From the NCBI GenBank assembly GCA_965116595.1, contig OZ220708.1, positions 806,001 through 870,000 on the forward strand: a stretch of DNA of 64,000 bases, in the 5' to 3' direction. A model generated the notes under the pieces. It saw only the letters and a list, made by a program, of their open reading frames with translations. It did not search any database and was not told the DNA's origin. Origin of the DNA: G963663315 sp963668255 (lineage in GTDB: Bacteria > Pseudomonadota > Gammaproteobacteria > Arenicellales > Poriferihabitantaceae). Positions 44,297 through 53,021 of this stretch are shown piece after piece. Every line of letters starts with the position of its first letter. Positions within the stretch are counted from its first letter, which is position 1. Made by a program: the position numbers and the translations under genes.

Positions 44297-45571
44297 TTAA
44301 TCAATCGCAAGGTGACCGATATCGCCGCGAAACCAGCTTCCTGACCAACCGATTCTGTCGGTTGCCTGATAAACCCGATCCTGACACTCTCTCACGGTTT
44401 CGCCAAGCGCAGTTACGCATAACACCCTGCCACCATTGGTCAATACCTGGTTATTGTGTAACCGGGTTCCTGCATGAAAGATTTTCAGATCCTCCGAATC
44501 CGGCCCATCCAGACCTCTGACCACCTCACTTTTTTTATATTCGCCGGGATAGCCGCTGGCCGCCATCACCACACCCAATGCCGGTCGGTGATCCCAGACT
44601 GCCACTTCCCGGTCCAGCTTTTGATCGAGTGCAGCCAGACAATGCGCCACGATATCTGATTGCATTCGCATCATCACGGGTTGGGTTTCCGGGTCTCCAA
44701 ACCGGCAATTGAACTCCAGAACCCTGGGAATTGAATCATTCCCTATCATCAAGCCTGCATACAGAAATCCGGTATAAGACACGCCTTCGGCTCTCAAACC
44801 ATCTATGGTCGGCCGCATGATACTGTTCATCACGCGATTATGCATTTCATCGGTTAACCCGGGTGCAGGAGAACAGGCTCCCATTCCTCCTGTATTTGGA
44901 CCGATATCCCCGTTGCCGGCTTTTTTGTAATCCTGGCTCGAAGCCATCGGCAAGATATTTTTCCCGTCAATCATACAGATGAAACTGGCTTCCTCTCCGT
45001 GCAGGAATTGTTCGATCACAACCCGGCGCCCGGCCTCGCCAAACTGATTTTCGATCAGCATGACCTTGATCGCCTCTTCAGCATGTTGCCTGTTTTCTGC
45101 AATAATCACCCCTTTACCTGCTGCCAGGCCGTCCGCCTTGACCACTAACGGACAGGAAGTTGTCTCCAGATAATCAAGCGCCGGTTCCACATCAACAAAG
45201 CTCTCAAATGCCGCAGTAGGAATCGAATGCCGGGCGAGAAACTGCTTGGAAAAGGTTTTCGATCCTTCCAGTCGTGACGCTGACTTACTAGGCCCGAAAC
45301 ATTTTAATCCGACTGATTTGAACGCATCGACGATACCGAGCACCAGAGGAGCTTCCGGCCCGACGATGGTCAGTTCAATTTTGGTATCCATTGCAAATCG
45401 AATCAATCCATCAATATCTGTGGCAGGCAGATCGACATTATTGATGCGATCTTCCATGGCAGTTCCTGCATTGCCGGGTGCAACGAATACCTCGGTCACC
45501 AGGGGCGATTGAGCTGCCTTCCATGCCAGCGCATGTTCCCTGCCTCCTCCACCTGTTATCAGTACATTCAT
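44297..45571 (-). CDS. purD: Phosphoribosylamine-glycine ligase PurD
   Basis: 424-residue ATP-grasp enzyme, second step of purine synthesis. N-terminal LITGGGGREHALAWKA, VVKADGLAAGKGVIIA, GEEASFICMIDGKN, NTGGMGACSPAP and VLEFNCRFGDPETQPV are diagnostic. A 100-base spacer separates it from purE. A 378-residue membrane protein gene lies between it and purH. Confidence 0.97.
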   Translation of the reverse strand: MNVLITGGGGREHALAWKAAQSPLVTEVFVAPGNAGTAMEDRINNVDLPATDIDGLIRFAMDTKIELTIVGPEAPLVLGIVDAFKSVGLKCFGPSKSASRLEGSKTFSKQFLARHSIPTAAFESFVDVEPALDYLETTSCPLVVKADGLAAGKGVIIAENRQHAEEAIKVMLIENQFGEAGRRVVIEQFLHGEEASFICMIDGKNILPMASSQDYKKAGNGDIGPNTGGMGACSPAPGLTDEMHNRVMNSIMRPTIDGLRAEGVSYTGFLYAGLMIGNDSIPRVLEFNCRFGDPETQPVMMRMQSDIVAHCLAALDQKLDREVAVWDHRPALGVVMAASGYPGEYKKSEVVRGLDGPDSEDLKIFHAGTRLHNNQVLTNGGRVLCVTALGETVRECQDRVYQATDRIGWSGSWFRGDIGHLAID

Positions 45572-45606
45572 GCTGTTTGATTAACTGATTTGACCATGCA
45601 ATTGCA

Positions 45607-46743
45607 TTATCTGAGATTCACTGCCTGGAGAATGTCATCACCTGTGCCATAGGCCTGATCAGGGCCTGCTGAAAACAGAACATAACGATCGACTTCCTGT
45701 GTTAAAAGAATTTCATTTCCCCAGCCATCGTAGTATTTGCCCTGATTTAACCTTTCGATAAATTCAGTCACTGCTGTATTGTTGTCAACACGGCCTTGTG
45801 CGACGATGAGCAGTTTCAGGGATGCCGCCAGATAGCTTAATGTCAATGATGATTCCACCAACTCGGCCTCGCTGTTCGGGGTCACTTCCATCACAGACCC
45901 GTCCCTGTTCATCTGTGAACCGGAACCGGGCAACACGCTTTTTATGTCATCCCCGTATTCATCCACTAACTGGCGGGCGACATGATCACCTACCCACCAA
46001 AACAGTATCATCATGATAACAATACCCACCCAGACGGCGCCCTTGCTGACCCCTCCCCTGCGCAAGTAGTCAACTTCCATCTCAGGATTTTCAACTACCC
46101 TATGTATTCCGGCAACGGCTTTTCTATAGTAAAGATAGTTAGCCGTACAAGGCCAGACAAGCAGCCAGACAAGGGAAAATCCCGGACTACTGGTAATTGT
46201 TGTCAGGCTCATCCCGACAATCATGTAAAATCCAGCCAGCCCCCACATTTTTCGGTACAGCGCCCAAAAGAAAAAGAAGAAAAAAGCCGGCCAATGCCAT
46301 GTCAATTTGAATGATGGGGTATGAGGACTCCCAAAACGGGCAAACTGGCGCCGGTAGTAATCCGAATTTACACCGACAAATCCCATCAGAAGACTCTGCA
46401 TTTTCCCTTCCTCAGTCCTCCCGGGGTCATATCCATGAGCAGCTTCATGCTTCCGTCCGATTGTATCGCAGGTTGCTTCTTCGACTATTTCCTCGACTGT
46501 TTTATCAATCCTGATTTCTTCAATCCGGCATTGCGCCCCGATAATTCGGATATTCTGGCAGAGTTCTGTCGCCTGACTTTCGCTGTACTCTTTTTTAAGG
46601 GGTGTCTGATGTCCCTGCAAAACCCGCTCCATCGCAGTCGTGGTCGAGTTGAACAAACCTGCCAACCCTTTCAGTACTTCTTCACGACTCCGTTCAGGAA
46701 TCACGTTCCCGCTTAAAATGACCTTGTATTTAGGCTCCTTCAC
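45607..46743 (-). CDS. Membrane protein: N-terminal small domain, DUF2628 region, GspG-like tail
   Basis: 378 residues, no assigned function. Residues 1-75 (KYKVILSGNVIPERSREEVL...GAQCRIEEI) form a small alpha/beta domain seen in other membrane proteins. Residues 128-215 resemble DUF2628: YYRRQFARFG, then WHWPAFFFFFFWALYRKMWG and two or three membrane helices. A further helix spans about 235-252. The soluble C-terminus (330-378) has YYDGWGNEILL...RYVLFSAGPDQAYGTGDDI, closely resembling the calcium-binding end of the GspG major pseudopilin, but without the prepilin N-terminus. It lies 23 bases after purH and 35 before purD, in the same direction. Confidence 0.75.
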   Translation of the reverse strand: MKEPKYKVILSGNVIPERSREEVLKGLAGLFNSTTTAMERVLQGHQTPLKKEYSESQATELCQNIRIIGAQCRIEEIRIDKTVEEIVEEATCDTIGRKHEAAHGYDPGRTEEGKMQSLLMGFVGVNSDYYRRQFARFGSPHTPSFKLTWHWPAFFFFFFWALYRKMWGLAGFYMIVGMSLTTITSSPGFSLVWLLVWPCTANYLYYRKAVAGIHRVVENPEMEVDYLRRGGVSKGAVWVGIVIMMILFWWVGDHVARQLVDEYGDDIKSVLPGSGSQMNRDGSVMEVTPNSEAELVESSLTLSYLAASLKLLIVAQGRVDNNTAVTEFIERLNQGKYYDGWGNEILLTQEVDRYVLFSAGPDQAYGTGDDILQAVNLR

Positions 46744-46766
46744 TATTTTTCCTGGAAAATTCAGAT

Positions 46767-48347
46767 TCAGTGCCGGAAGTGACGTGTTCCGGTAAATATC
46801 ATCGCAATGTCATGCTCGTCTGCTGCCGCAATCACCTCGGTATCGCGCCTTGAGCCGCCCGGTTGAATCACCGCCCTGATACCCGCACGAGCTGCATTAT
46901 CGAGACCATCGCGAAATGGGAAAAACGCATCCGAAGCCATCACTGCTCCCTCGACTTTCAATCCCGCATGTTGTGCTTTTATAGTTGCAATCCTGGCCGA
47001 ATTGACACGACTCATCTGCCCGGCGCCAATCCCTATGGTCGCATTGCCCGAAGCATAGACAATGGCATTTGATTTTACATACTTCGTCACTTTCCAGGAA
47101 AACAGCAAATCCCGCATTTCGTCTTCATCGGGATTGCGTTTCGTAACCACATCAAGATTTTGATAAAGAACGGAATCAATCTGCTGTACCAGTAACCCTC
47201 CATTGACTTTCTTGAAATCCAGGGTTCCGGCGCCGGGCATGGATGCCGTCCCGCTCCCGGTTACACATGTCAGCACTCGGACATCCTGCTTGCCACTCAG
47301 CGCCTGTTTCGCCCCATCCGCTATTTGTGGAGCAATGATCACCTCAACAAACTGCTGCCCGATAATAGCCCTGGCGGTTTCAAATTCCAATTCAGTGTTA
47401 AAGGCCACTATGCCGCCAAATGCGGATTCAGGATCAGTACGGTAAGCACTCCGGTAAGCCGCCTCCTGCGAATCGCTGACCGCGACTCCGCAAGGATTTG
47501 CGTGTTTTACAATGACACAGGCGAAACCATCTCCATCTGAGAACTGCTTGACACATTCGAGCGCTGCATCGGTATCTGCAATATTATTGTAGGATAATTC
47601 CTTTCCCTGAATTTGCATGGCAGCCGAGATGCCCGCCGGGTCGGGGTTGCGGTCGATATAAAACGCACCTGATTGATGAGGGTTTTCGCCGTACCGCATA
47701 TCCTGTTTTTTGATATATTGATGATTGAGTGTTCGAGGAAACCGGCTGTTGCCCTGATTCGATAACTTGCCCAGATAGTCGGCGACTGCACCGTCATAGT
47801 CTGCAGTATGTTCAAATGCTTTTGTTGCCAGGTCAAACCGTAACCGGTCTGAAACAGCGCCATCATTGTTATCCAGGTCCTGCATGACCCGAATGTAATC
47901 ATCCACATCCACGACCACAGCCACATCGGCATGATTTTTCGCCGCTGCACGCAGCAATGCAGGACCTCCAATGTCAATCTTTTCAATCGCCTGCGCCAGG
48001 CTGCAATCGGGCTCGGAAATAGTTTGCCGGAATGGATACAGGTTGACCACCACCAGATCAATCGGCTTGATATTGTTCGATGCCATGATCTCTTCATCTA
48101 TGCCGCGTCGACTTAAGATTCCTCCGTGGATTGCCGGATGCAAAGTCTTTACCCTGCCATCCATCATTTCCGGGAATCCGGTATATTCACCAACCTCGAC
48201 AACAGGAATACCTTCCTGTGCGAGCAGGCTCGCTGTTCCACCGGTCGATAATATCTCTATGTTCCGTCTGGACAGGTCCCTGGCCAATTCAACAATGTCC
48301 TGTTTGTCAGATACACTGATCAGTGCTCTACGGACGATTTTAGTCAT
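46767..48347 (-). CDS. purH: Bifunctional AICAR transformylase/IMP cyclohydrolase PurH
   Basis: 526 residues; the last two steps of IMP synthesis. N-terminal IMP cyclohydrolase (MGS fold) domain with ALISVSDKQDIVELA, GRVKTLHPAIHGGIL and VVNLYPF; C-terminal transformylase domain with RYGENPHQSGAFY, CVIVKHANPCGVAV with catalytic Lys-His, and the end GGSRRDTEVIAAADEHDIAMIFTGTRHFRH. Full length. Confidence 0.97.
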   Translation of the reverse strand: MTKIVRRALISVSDKQDIVELARDLSRRNIEILSTGGTASLLAQEGIPVVEVGEYTGFPEMMDGRVKTLHPAIHGGILSRRGIDEEIMASNNIKPIDLVVVNLYPFRQTISEPDCSLAQAIEKIDIGGPALLRAAAKNHADVAVVVDVDDYIRVMQDLDNNDGAVSDRLRFDLATKAFEHTADYDGAVADYLGKLSNQGNSRFPRTLNHQYIKKQDMRYGENPHQSGAFYIDRNPDPAGISAAMQIQGKELSYNNIADTDAALECVKQFSDGDGFACVIVKHANPCGVAVSDSQEAAYRSAYRTDPESAFGGIVAFNTELEFETARAIIGQQFVEVIIAPQIADGAKQALSGKQDVRVLTCVTGSGTASMPGAGTLDFKKVNGGLLVQQIDSVLYQNLDVVTKRNPDEDEMRDLLFSWKVTKYVKSNAIVYASGNATIGIGAGQMSRVNSARIATIKAQHAGLKVEGAVMASDAFFPFRDGLDNAARAGIRAVIQPGGSRRDTEVIAAADEHDIAMIFTGTRHFRH

Positions 48348-48416
48348 TCTTCAGGTACCATTTTATCTCTTTCCTCGCATTGTACACACTCGACGTCACC
48401 CTCACCTTGATGGCGA

Positions 48417-49430
48417 TCAATCTGTAACGATATCTACGGTAAACCCGACTGCTTTTTCGTGGGGTCTGGCAAGATCAAACAACAGGGATGTCAGTTCACC
48501 TTCACCAACCATATTTTCACTACCAGCCGCCAAATAGGAATCCGGGTGGAAAGACCTGCGTCCGACTATCCGTCCTGCCCGGTCTGACAAAGTAATCCGC
48601 AAATCAGGATAAGGCTGAGAATATTGGGCCTTGTTAAACAGTTTCACGGTGACACGAATTGCACCGGGTTGATTCGGATGTGGATCAATTTTGGTGTGGG
48701 TAAGGGCAAACAGGCCAGGAGATTTCAGTGGCGGAAGTTCACAACTTGCGATCTTGCAAAAGCCAGCCAGATACTTGCGAAGGGACTCATCCTGGGCAAA
48801 CTTATCCACATAAAAATATTTTATTTGCAACGACAACAGAAAAAGAAGACCGACAGAAGCAATAAACCAGATCAGTGTAGTAAGGGGTTTACTTCGATCC
48901 TTTATATATTCATGAGCTGTATTTTTGCTCCTCCAATCCAACGGCACCTCTTCCAATACGGGATGTACCGGCAATTTCTCCAAGGCCTTTTCTTCATCGA
49001 AATGAACATGCTGCCTTAGACTTTTACTGACGAAAGGGGTTTCCTTCAAAAAGTCTGATCTATTCTCAACAGGGTCTCTGAAATTATCAGCGTCGATGTC
49101 GATTGAATCGTCGAACATCAAGGGTTCAGTCACACCATCAATATTCCGGACGCCATCTTCCGGCGGGTCACGGCTGTCCCTCCTGGGAAGGGGCATGTCC
49201 TCCTCTTTACCTTCCTTATCCTCCTTAACCTCCTTATCCTGCAATCCCGGGGATTCAACCGGCACAGAGGTAAATCCCGTTTCAGTTTTTTCAACTGAAT
49301 TTATACTTGAATCAAAAACTTCACGGCAGACACCACAACGAAAGAGTGCAGACTGACGGTTCAGATTTTCCTCGGACAAACGGAAAATGGCATTGCAATG
49401 CGGGCAATAGCAATAACGATTATCACTCAT
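48417..49430 (-). CDS. Zinc-ribbon DUF3426 membrane protein
   Basis: 337 residues. An N-terminal MJ0042-type zinc ribbon (CPHCNAIFRLSEENL...FRCGVC) is followed by an acidic low-complexity linker, one membrane helix near residues 183-203 (LIWFIASVGLLFLLSLQIKYF), and a C-terminal DUF3426 domain (RVTVKLFNKAQYSQPYPDLRITLSDRAGRIVGRRSF). The ATG at 49430 is chosen over an upstream TTG because it starts just before the zinc ribbon. Function unknown. In other Gammaproteobacteria this gene follows prmA; here it follows accC directly, about 80 bases on. Confidence 0.85.
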   Translation of the reverse strand: MSDNRYCYCPHCNAIFRLSEENLNRQSALFRCGVCREVFDSSINSVEKTETGFTSVPVESPGLQDKEVKEDKEGKEEDMPLPRRDSRDPPEDGVRNIDGVTEPLMFDDSIDIDADNFRDPVENRSDFLKETPFVSKSLRQHVHFDEEKALEKLPVHPVLEEVPLDWRSKNTAHEYIKDRSKPLTTLIWFIASVGLLFLLSLQIKYFYVDKFAQDESLRKYLAGFCKIASCELPPLKSPGLFALTHTKIDPHPNQPGAIRVTVKLFNKAQYSQPYPDLRITLSDRAGRIVGRRSFHPDSYLAAGSENMVGEGELTSLLFDLARPHEKAVGFTVDIVTD

Positions 49431-49508
49431 ATACTTGACTTGCAATGCAGGGGAATACAAATCTGCCCGGCTCCGGGCAGCGCTGCATCCACCAACAATT
49501 GAACAAAA

Positions 49509-50858
49509 CTAGACAATGGAAAACTTCTTCTCCAGATAGTGAATATCACATCCCCCTTTGATAAACCCGGGATCCTGAACCAGTTCCCTGTGCAATGGGA
49601 TATTGGTTTTTATTCCTTCAACCACCATTTCCTGCAGTGCACCACTCATTCTCGTCAACGCTTCGGTACGATGCATGCCATGGGTAATCACTTTGCCGAT
49701 CATGGAGTCATAATAGGGGGGGACTACATAGTAACTGTAAACATGGGAATCAACCCGAACCCCCAGGCCTCCAGCCATGTGGTACTGGGTAATCTGTCCC
49801 GGAGAAGGCATGAATGTTTTTGGGTCTTCCGCATTGATGCGGCATTCGAATGCATGTCCGTTAAACTGAATCTCATCCTGCGTGAACCTCAGTTTCTGCC
49901 CATCTGCAACACGAATCTGCTCCTGCAACAAGTCAATGCCTGTGATCATTTCTGTTACCGGGTGCTCAACCTGGATCCGTGTATTCATCTCGATAAAGAA
50001 AAATTCCCCATCCTGATAAAGAAACTCGAAGGTACCGACACCCCGATATCCGATCTGCTTGCAGGCATCAACACAGATTCTGCCGATTTCATCCCTTTTT
50101 CGCTCACTGATGCCGGGGGCCGGCGCTTCCTCTATCACTTTTTGATGATTTCTTTGCATTGAACAATCACGATCACCCAGATGAACCGTATTGCCATGGG
50201 TGTCTGCCAGCACCTGGATTTCGATATGCCTGGGCGTCTCCAGAAATCTTTCCATATATAAAATATCATTGCCAAAAGCGGCGGCTGCTTCCTGTCTGGT
50301 GGTATTGATTGAATCGAGCAGCCTGGACTCATCCCTCACTACCCGCATTCCCTTACCGCCGCCGCCGCCGGTAGCCTTGAGTATCAGCGGGTATCCAATC
50401 TGCTTTGCCAGGGCTTGCACTGCACCCATATCGTCGGGTAATGGCCCATCAGACCCCGAGACACAAGGCACGTTTGTTGAACGCATCGCTTCAATGGCGG
50501 AAATCTTGTCGCCCATTGTTCTGATAGTCTCGGCAGTCGGTCCAACGAATACAAATCCGCTTTGCTCAACCTGTTCTGCAAAATTTGGATTTTCAGAAAG
50601 AAAACCATAACCGGGATGGATCGCATTCGCCTCTGTCACTTCCGCTGCTGAAATTACCGATGCGATATTCAGGTAACTCTCAGCAGCAGATGCAGGCCCT
50701 ATGCATACTGACTCATCTGCCAGGCGCACATACTTGGCGTCCCTGTCTGCCTCGGAATGCAGTGCCACCGTCAATATATCCAGTTGCCGGCAAGCACGAA
50801 GAATTCGCAGTGCGATCTCACCACGATTTGCAATAACCAGTTTTTTGATCTGATTCAT
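49509..50858 (-). CDS. accC: Biotin carboxylase subunit AccC
   Basis: 449-residue ATP-grasp enzyme that carboxylates biotin on AccB. IKKLVIANRGEIALRILRAC at the N-terminus, the glycine-rich ATP loop KATGGGGGKGMRVV, MQRNHQKVIEEAPAP, and EMNTRIQVEHPVTEMITG with the active-site residues. The ATG at 50858 gives the same length as E. coli AccC; an ATG three bases earlier is also possible. It follows accB after 21 bases. Confidence 0.97.
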   Translation of the reverse strand: MNQIKKLVIANRGEIALRILRACRQLDILTVALHSEADRDAKYVRLADESVCIGPASAAESYLNIASVISAAEVTEANAIHPGYGFLSENPNFAEQVEQSGFVFVGPTAETIRTMGDKISAIEAMRSTNVPCVSGSDGPLPDDMGAVQALAKQIGYPLILKATGGGGGKGMRVVRDESRLLDSINTTRQEAAAAFGNDILYMERFLETPRHIEIQVLADTHGNTVHLGDRDCSMQRNHQKVIEEAPAPGISERKRDEIGRICVDACKQIGYRGVGTFEFLYQDGEFFFIEMNTRIQVEHPVTEMITGIDLLQEQIRVADGQKLRFTQDEIQFNGHAFECRINAEDPKTFMPSPGQITQYHMAGGLGVRVDSHVYSYYVVPPYYDSMIGKVITHGMHRTEALTRMSGALQEMVVEGIKTNIPLHRELVQDPGFIKGGCDIHYLEKKFSIV

Positions 50859-50879
50859 CATATAAAACAACAAAACAAA

Positions 50880-51338
50880 TCAGACAATGAGAAATAATGG
50901 TTCGCCAAATTCAACCGGGTCTCTGTTCTTCTTGTAGATCGCTTTAACCGTCCCTGCCACTTCCGCTTCCAGGTGGTTGTAGGTTTTCATTGCCTCGATA
51001 ATGCACAGGACATCTCCTTTTTCAACTTCCGTTCCAACAGAAACATAGGGGCCGGCATCCGGGGATGATGCATTATAAAAAGTCCCGACCAACGGTGAAT
51101 TAACCACAATTCCGGCTGCTTCGTCCACTCCTGGAGAAGCAGTCTGGGCGACAGTCGCTGGCATTTCCCTTGCTGTTTGTGAGTCAACCGGAGGCGCCGG
51201 AACATACTGCTGTGTTGCAGCCGGAACAGTACCAGCGCGACTCAGTCTGATCGTGCTGTCACCTTCGGTGATCTCCATTTCAAGCAACGCGGAGTCTTCC
51301 AGCAGTTCGATCAGTTTTTTTATTTTTCTCAAATCCAT
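50880..51338 (-). CDS. accB: Biotin carboxyl carrier protein AccB
   Basis: 152 residues. The N-terminal MDLRKIKKLIELLEDSALLEMEI is typical; a Pro/Ala/Thr-rich linker (35-75) leads to the biotinyl domain (76-152). The biotinylated lysine is Lys118 in IEAMKTYNHLEAE; the usual Met after this Lys is Thr here. The terminal GEPLFLIV is conserved. It lies between aroQ and accC, the common aroQ-accB-accC order. Confidence 0.96.
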   Translation of the reverse strand: MDLRKIKKLIELLEDSALLEMEITEGDSTIRLSRAGTVPAATQQYVPAPPVDSQTAREMPATVAQTASPGVDEAAGIVVNSPLVGTFYNASSPDAGPYVSVGTEVEKGDVLCIIEAMKTYNHLEAEVAGTVKAIYKKNRDPVEFGEPLFLIV

Positions 51339-51367
51339 CAGTTTCTCCGGATCAGCCGGTAATAATC

Positions 51368-51823
51368 CTATTTATCCTGACCAGGCGCCTCAAACGTCGA
51401 CACGGCAAAGTGATATGCTGACTCATAGCCCGCAGGACCGAGTCCGGCGATCACCCCCCTTGCGATATCAGAAAAATATGAGAATTTACGAAAAGATTCT
51501 CTGGCGTGAACGTTGGACAGATGCACTTCCAGGAAAGGAATCTTGACCGCACTGAAGGCATCTCGCATCGCAATACTGGTATGTGTGAACGCAGCGGGAT
51601 TGATGATGATAAAATCCACACTTTCATCAGGTGCCTGCTGAATCCAGTTGATAAGTTCATTTTCAGCGTTACTCTGCCGACATTCGAGTTCAACACCATC
51701 GGTGTTTGCCAATTGTATCAGCCGGTTATTGATCTCAGCCAGACTGATAAGCCCATAATGCCCAGGCTCCCTGAGCCCAAGCAAATTTAGATTGGGTCCA
51801 TGCAGTACAAGAATTTTTATCAT
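51368..51823 (-). CDS. aroQ: Type II 3-dehydroquinate dehydratase
   Basis: 151-residue dodecameric dehydratase of the shikimate pathway. GPNLNLLGLREPGHYG includes catalytic Tyr23; INPAAFTHTSIAMRDA and EVHLSNVHARESFR carry the substrate-binding Asn, His101 and Arg112. It heads the aroQ-accB-accC run, 29 bases before accB, and is divergent from the glycosidase-like gene. Confidence 0.97.
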   Translation of the reverse strand: MIKILVLHGPNLNLLGLREPGHYGLISLAEINNRLIQLANTDGVELECRQSNAENELINWIQQAPDESVDFIIINPAAFTHTSIAMRDAFSAVKIPFLEVHLSNVHARESFRKFSYFSDIARGVIAGLGPAGYESAYHFAVSTFEAPGQDK

Positions 51824-51925
51824 GGCAAACTGACAGTGAACAACGGGTTCAGATTATCGCAAATATCTATTTTAGAGTCCAGTTCGGCGAGATTGACTGA
51901 ATTTTATTGAAAGTTAAAGAAAATA

Positions 51926-52978
51926 ATGAATCAACACCCTGATTGGTGGGACCCCTGGTCTTGCCAGCCCTATACAATTCCGGAATCGGACAAAGCCAGA
52001 ATTACCGCGGCTAATCTTCGCGAATACGCCAGGGTTCTATTCACCGCAATCGGATTGGCGGGTGGCGTGGCCTGGCAATACAGTCAATTAAGGAAACACC
52101 AGGAAAAAGAGATGGATGATTTCGCCGGACTCGGCATCAATTCAGAGGAAAATTGGCAGAATGCACACGTTGAAATGGTTGAGGAACTGGGTGTCAGGCA
52201 TTTGTTATTACGAATCCCGGTATGGCAACCCGACCAGTGGGATCGTGACCTGAAATTTCTGGAAAGATTTGAGGCCAACAGATTTGTGATAAATATACTG
52301 CAGGACAGGGAGAGCGTAAAAAATGCCGATTTATGGCAACGTCGGCTGCATGAAATTTTCAGTGCGTTTTCCAACCGCTGTAACATATTCAAAATTGGCA
52401 ATGCTATGAATCGGTCAAAATGGGGATGCCGAAATACCAGTGACGCACTTCGGCTGTTCAGAATTGCAGATGATGTCCGTGCGGATTATCCGCATATCAA
52501 GTTGCTGGGTTCATCCATCATTGATTTCGAACCTCTGCCGATGCAAAGAACATTGTTCAATTCCTATGGATACAACATGGACGGTTGCGCTGCATTGCTT
52601 TATGTCAATCGCCGCGGCTCTGCTTATGGCAAGCAATATCGTTACTTCAACCTTGAACGTAAAATTCGTCTTAACAAGGCAATGCTCAAACTGTCCAATA
52701 ATACCCGGGACAATTTATGGATCACGGAGACAAACTGGCCACTTCTGGATACCGCACCCTGGACACCCAATTCCGGACAACCGGGAACGACAGTGGATGA
52801 AGCCACCCAGGCCGACTACCTGAAACAGTATTTCAGGGTTTCACTCAACACGGGCTGGGTCGAACGTGTTTACTGGTGGCAATTGATCAATCCTGGCTAC
52901 GGGCTGGTGGATTACCGCCAGGGAGGCTTGCGAAAGATGCCTTCTTACCATGCCTTTAAATCGCTGCTGGCTGAATGA
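51926..52978 (+). CDS. Glycoside hydrolase-like TIM-barrel protein, acid/base Glu apparently lost
   Basis: 350 residues, resembling clan GH-A glycosidases, but no family assigned. A possible membrane segment lies at 36-52 (VLFTAIGLAGGVAWQ). A beta-4-like strand reads FKIGNAMNRSKWG (Ala160 where clan enzymes have Asn-Glu), and a beta-7-like strand reads LWITETNWPLLD (Glu268, nucleophile position). The C-terminal YWWQLINPGYGLVDYR also suits a barrel. Either catalysis uses another residue or the protein only binds sugar. An SDR gene follows on the same strand 43 bases on. Confidence 0.65.
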   Translation: MNQHPDWWDPWSCQPYTIPESDKARITAANLREYARVLFTAIGLAGGVAWQYSQLRKHQEKEMDDFAGLGINSEENWQNAHVEMVEELGVRHLLLRIPVWQPDQWDRDLKFLERFEANRFVINILQDRESVKNADLWQRRLHEIFSAFSNRCNIFKIGNAMNRSKWGCRNTSDALRLFRIADDVRADYPHIKLLGSSIIDFEPLPMQRTLFNSYGYNMDGCAALLYVNRRGSAYGKQYRYFNLERKIRLNKAMLKLSNNTRDNLWITETNWPLLDTAPWTPNSGQPGTTVDEATQADYLKQYFRVSLNTGWVERVYWWQLINPGYGLVDYRQGGLRKMPSYHAFKSLLAE

Positions 52979-53021
52979 CCAGAAATTCAGGAACTCACAG
53001 ACCGCACTCCTTTTCCTGATG

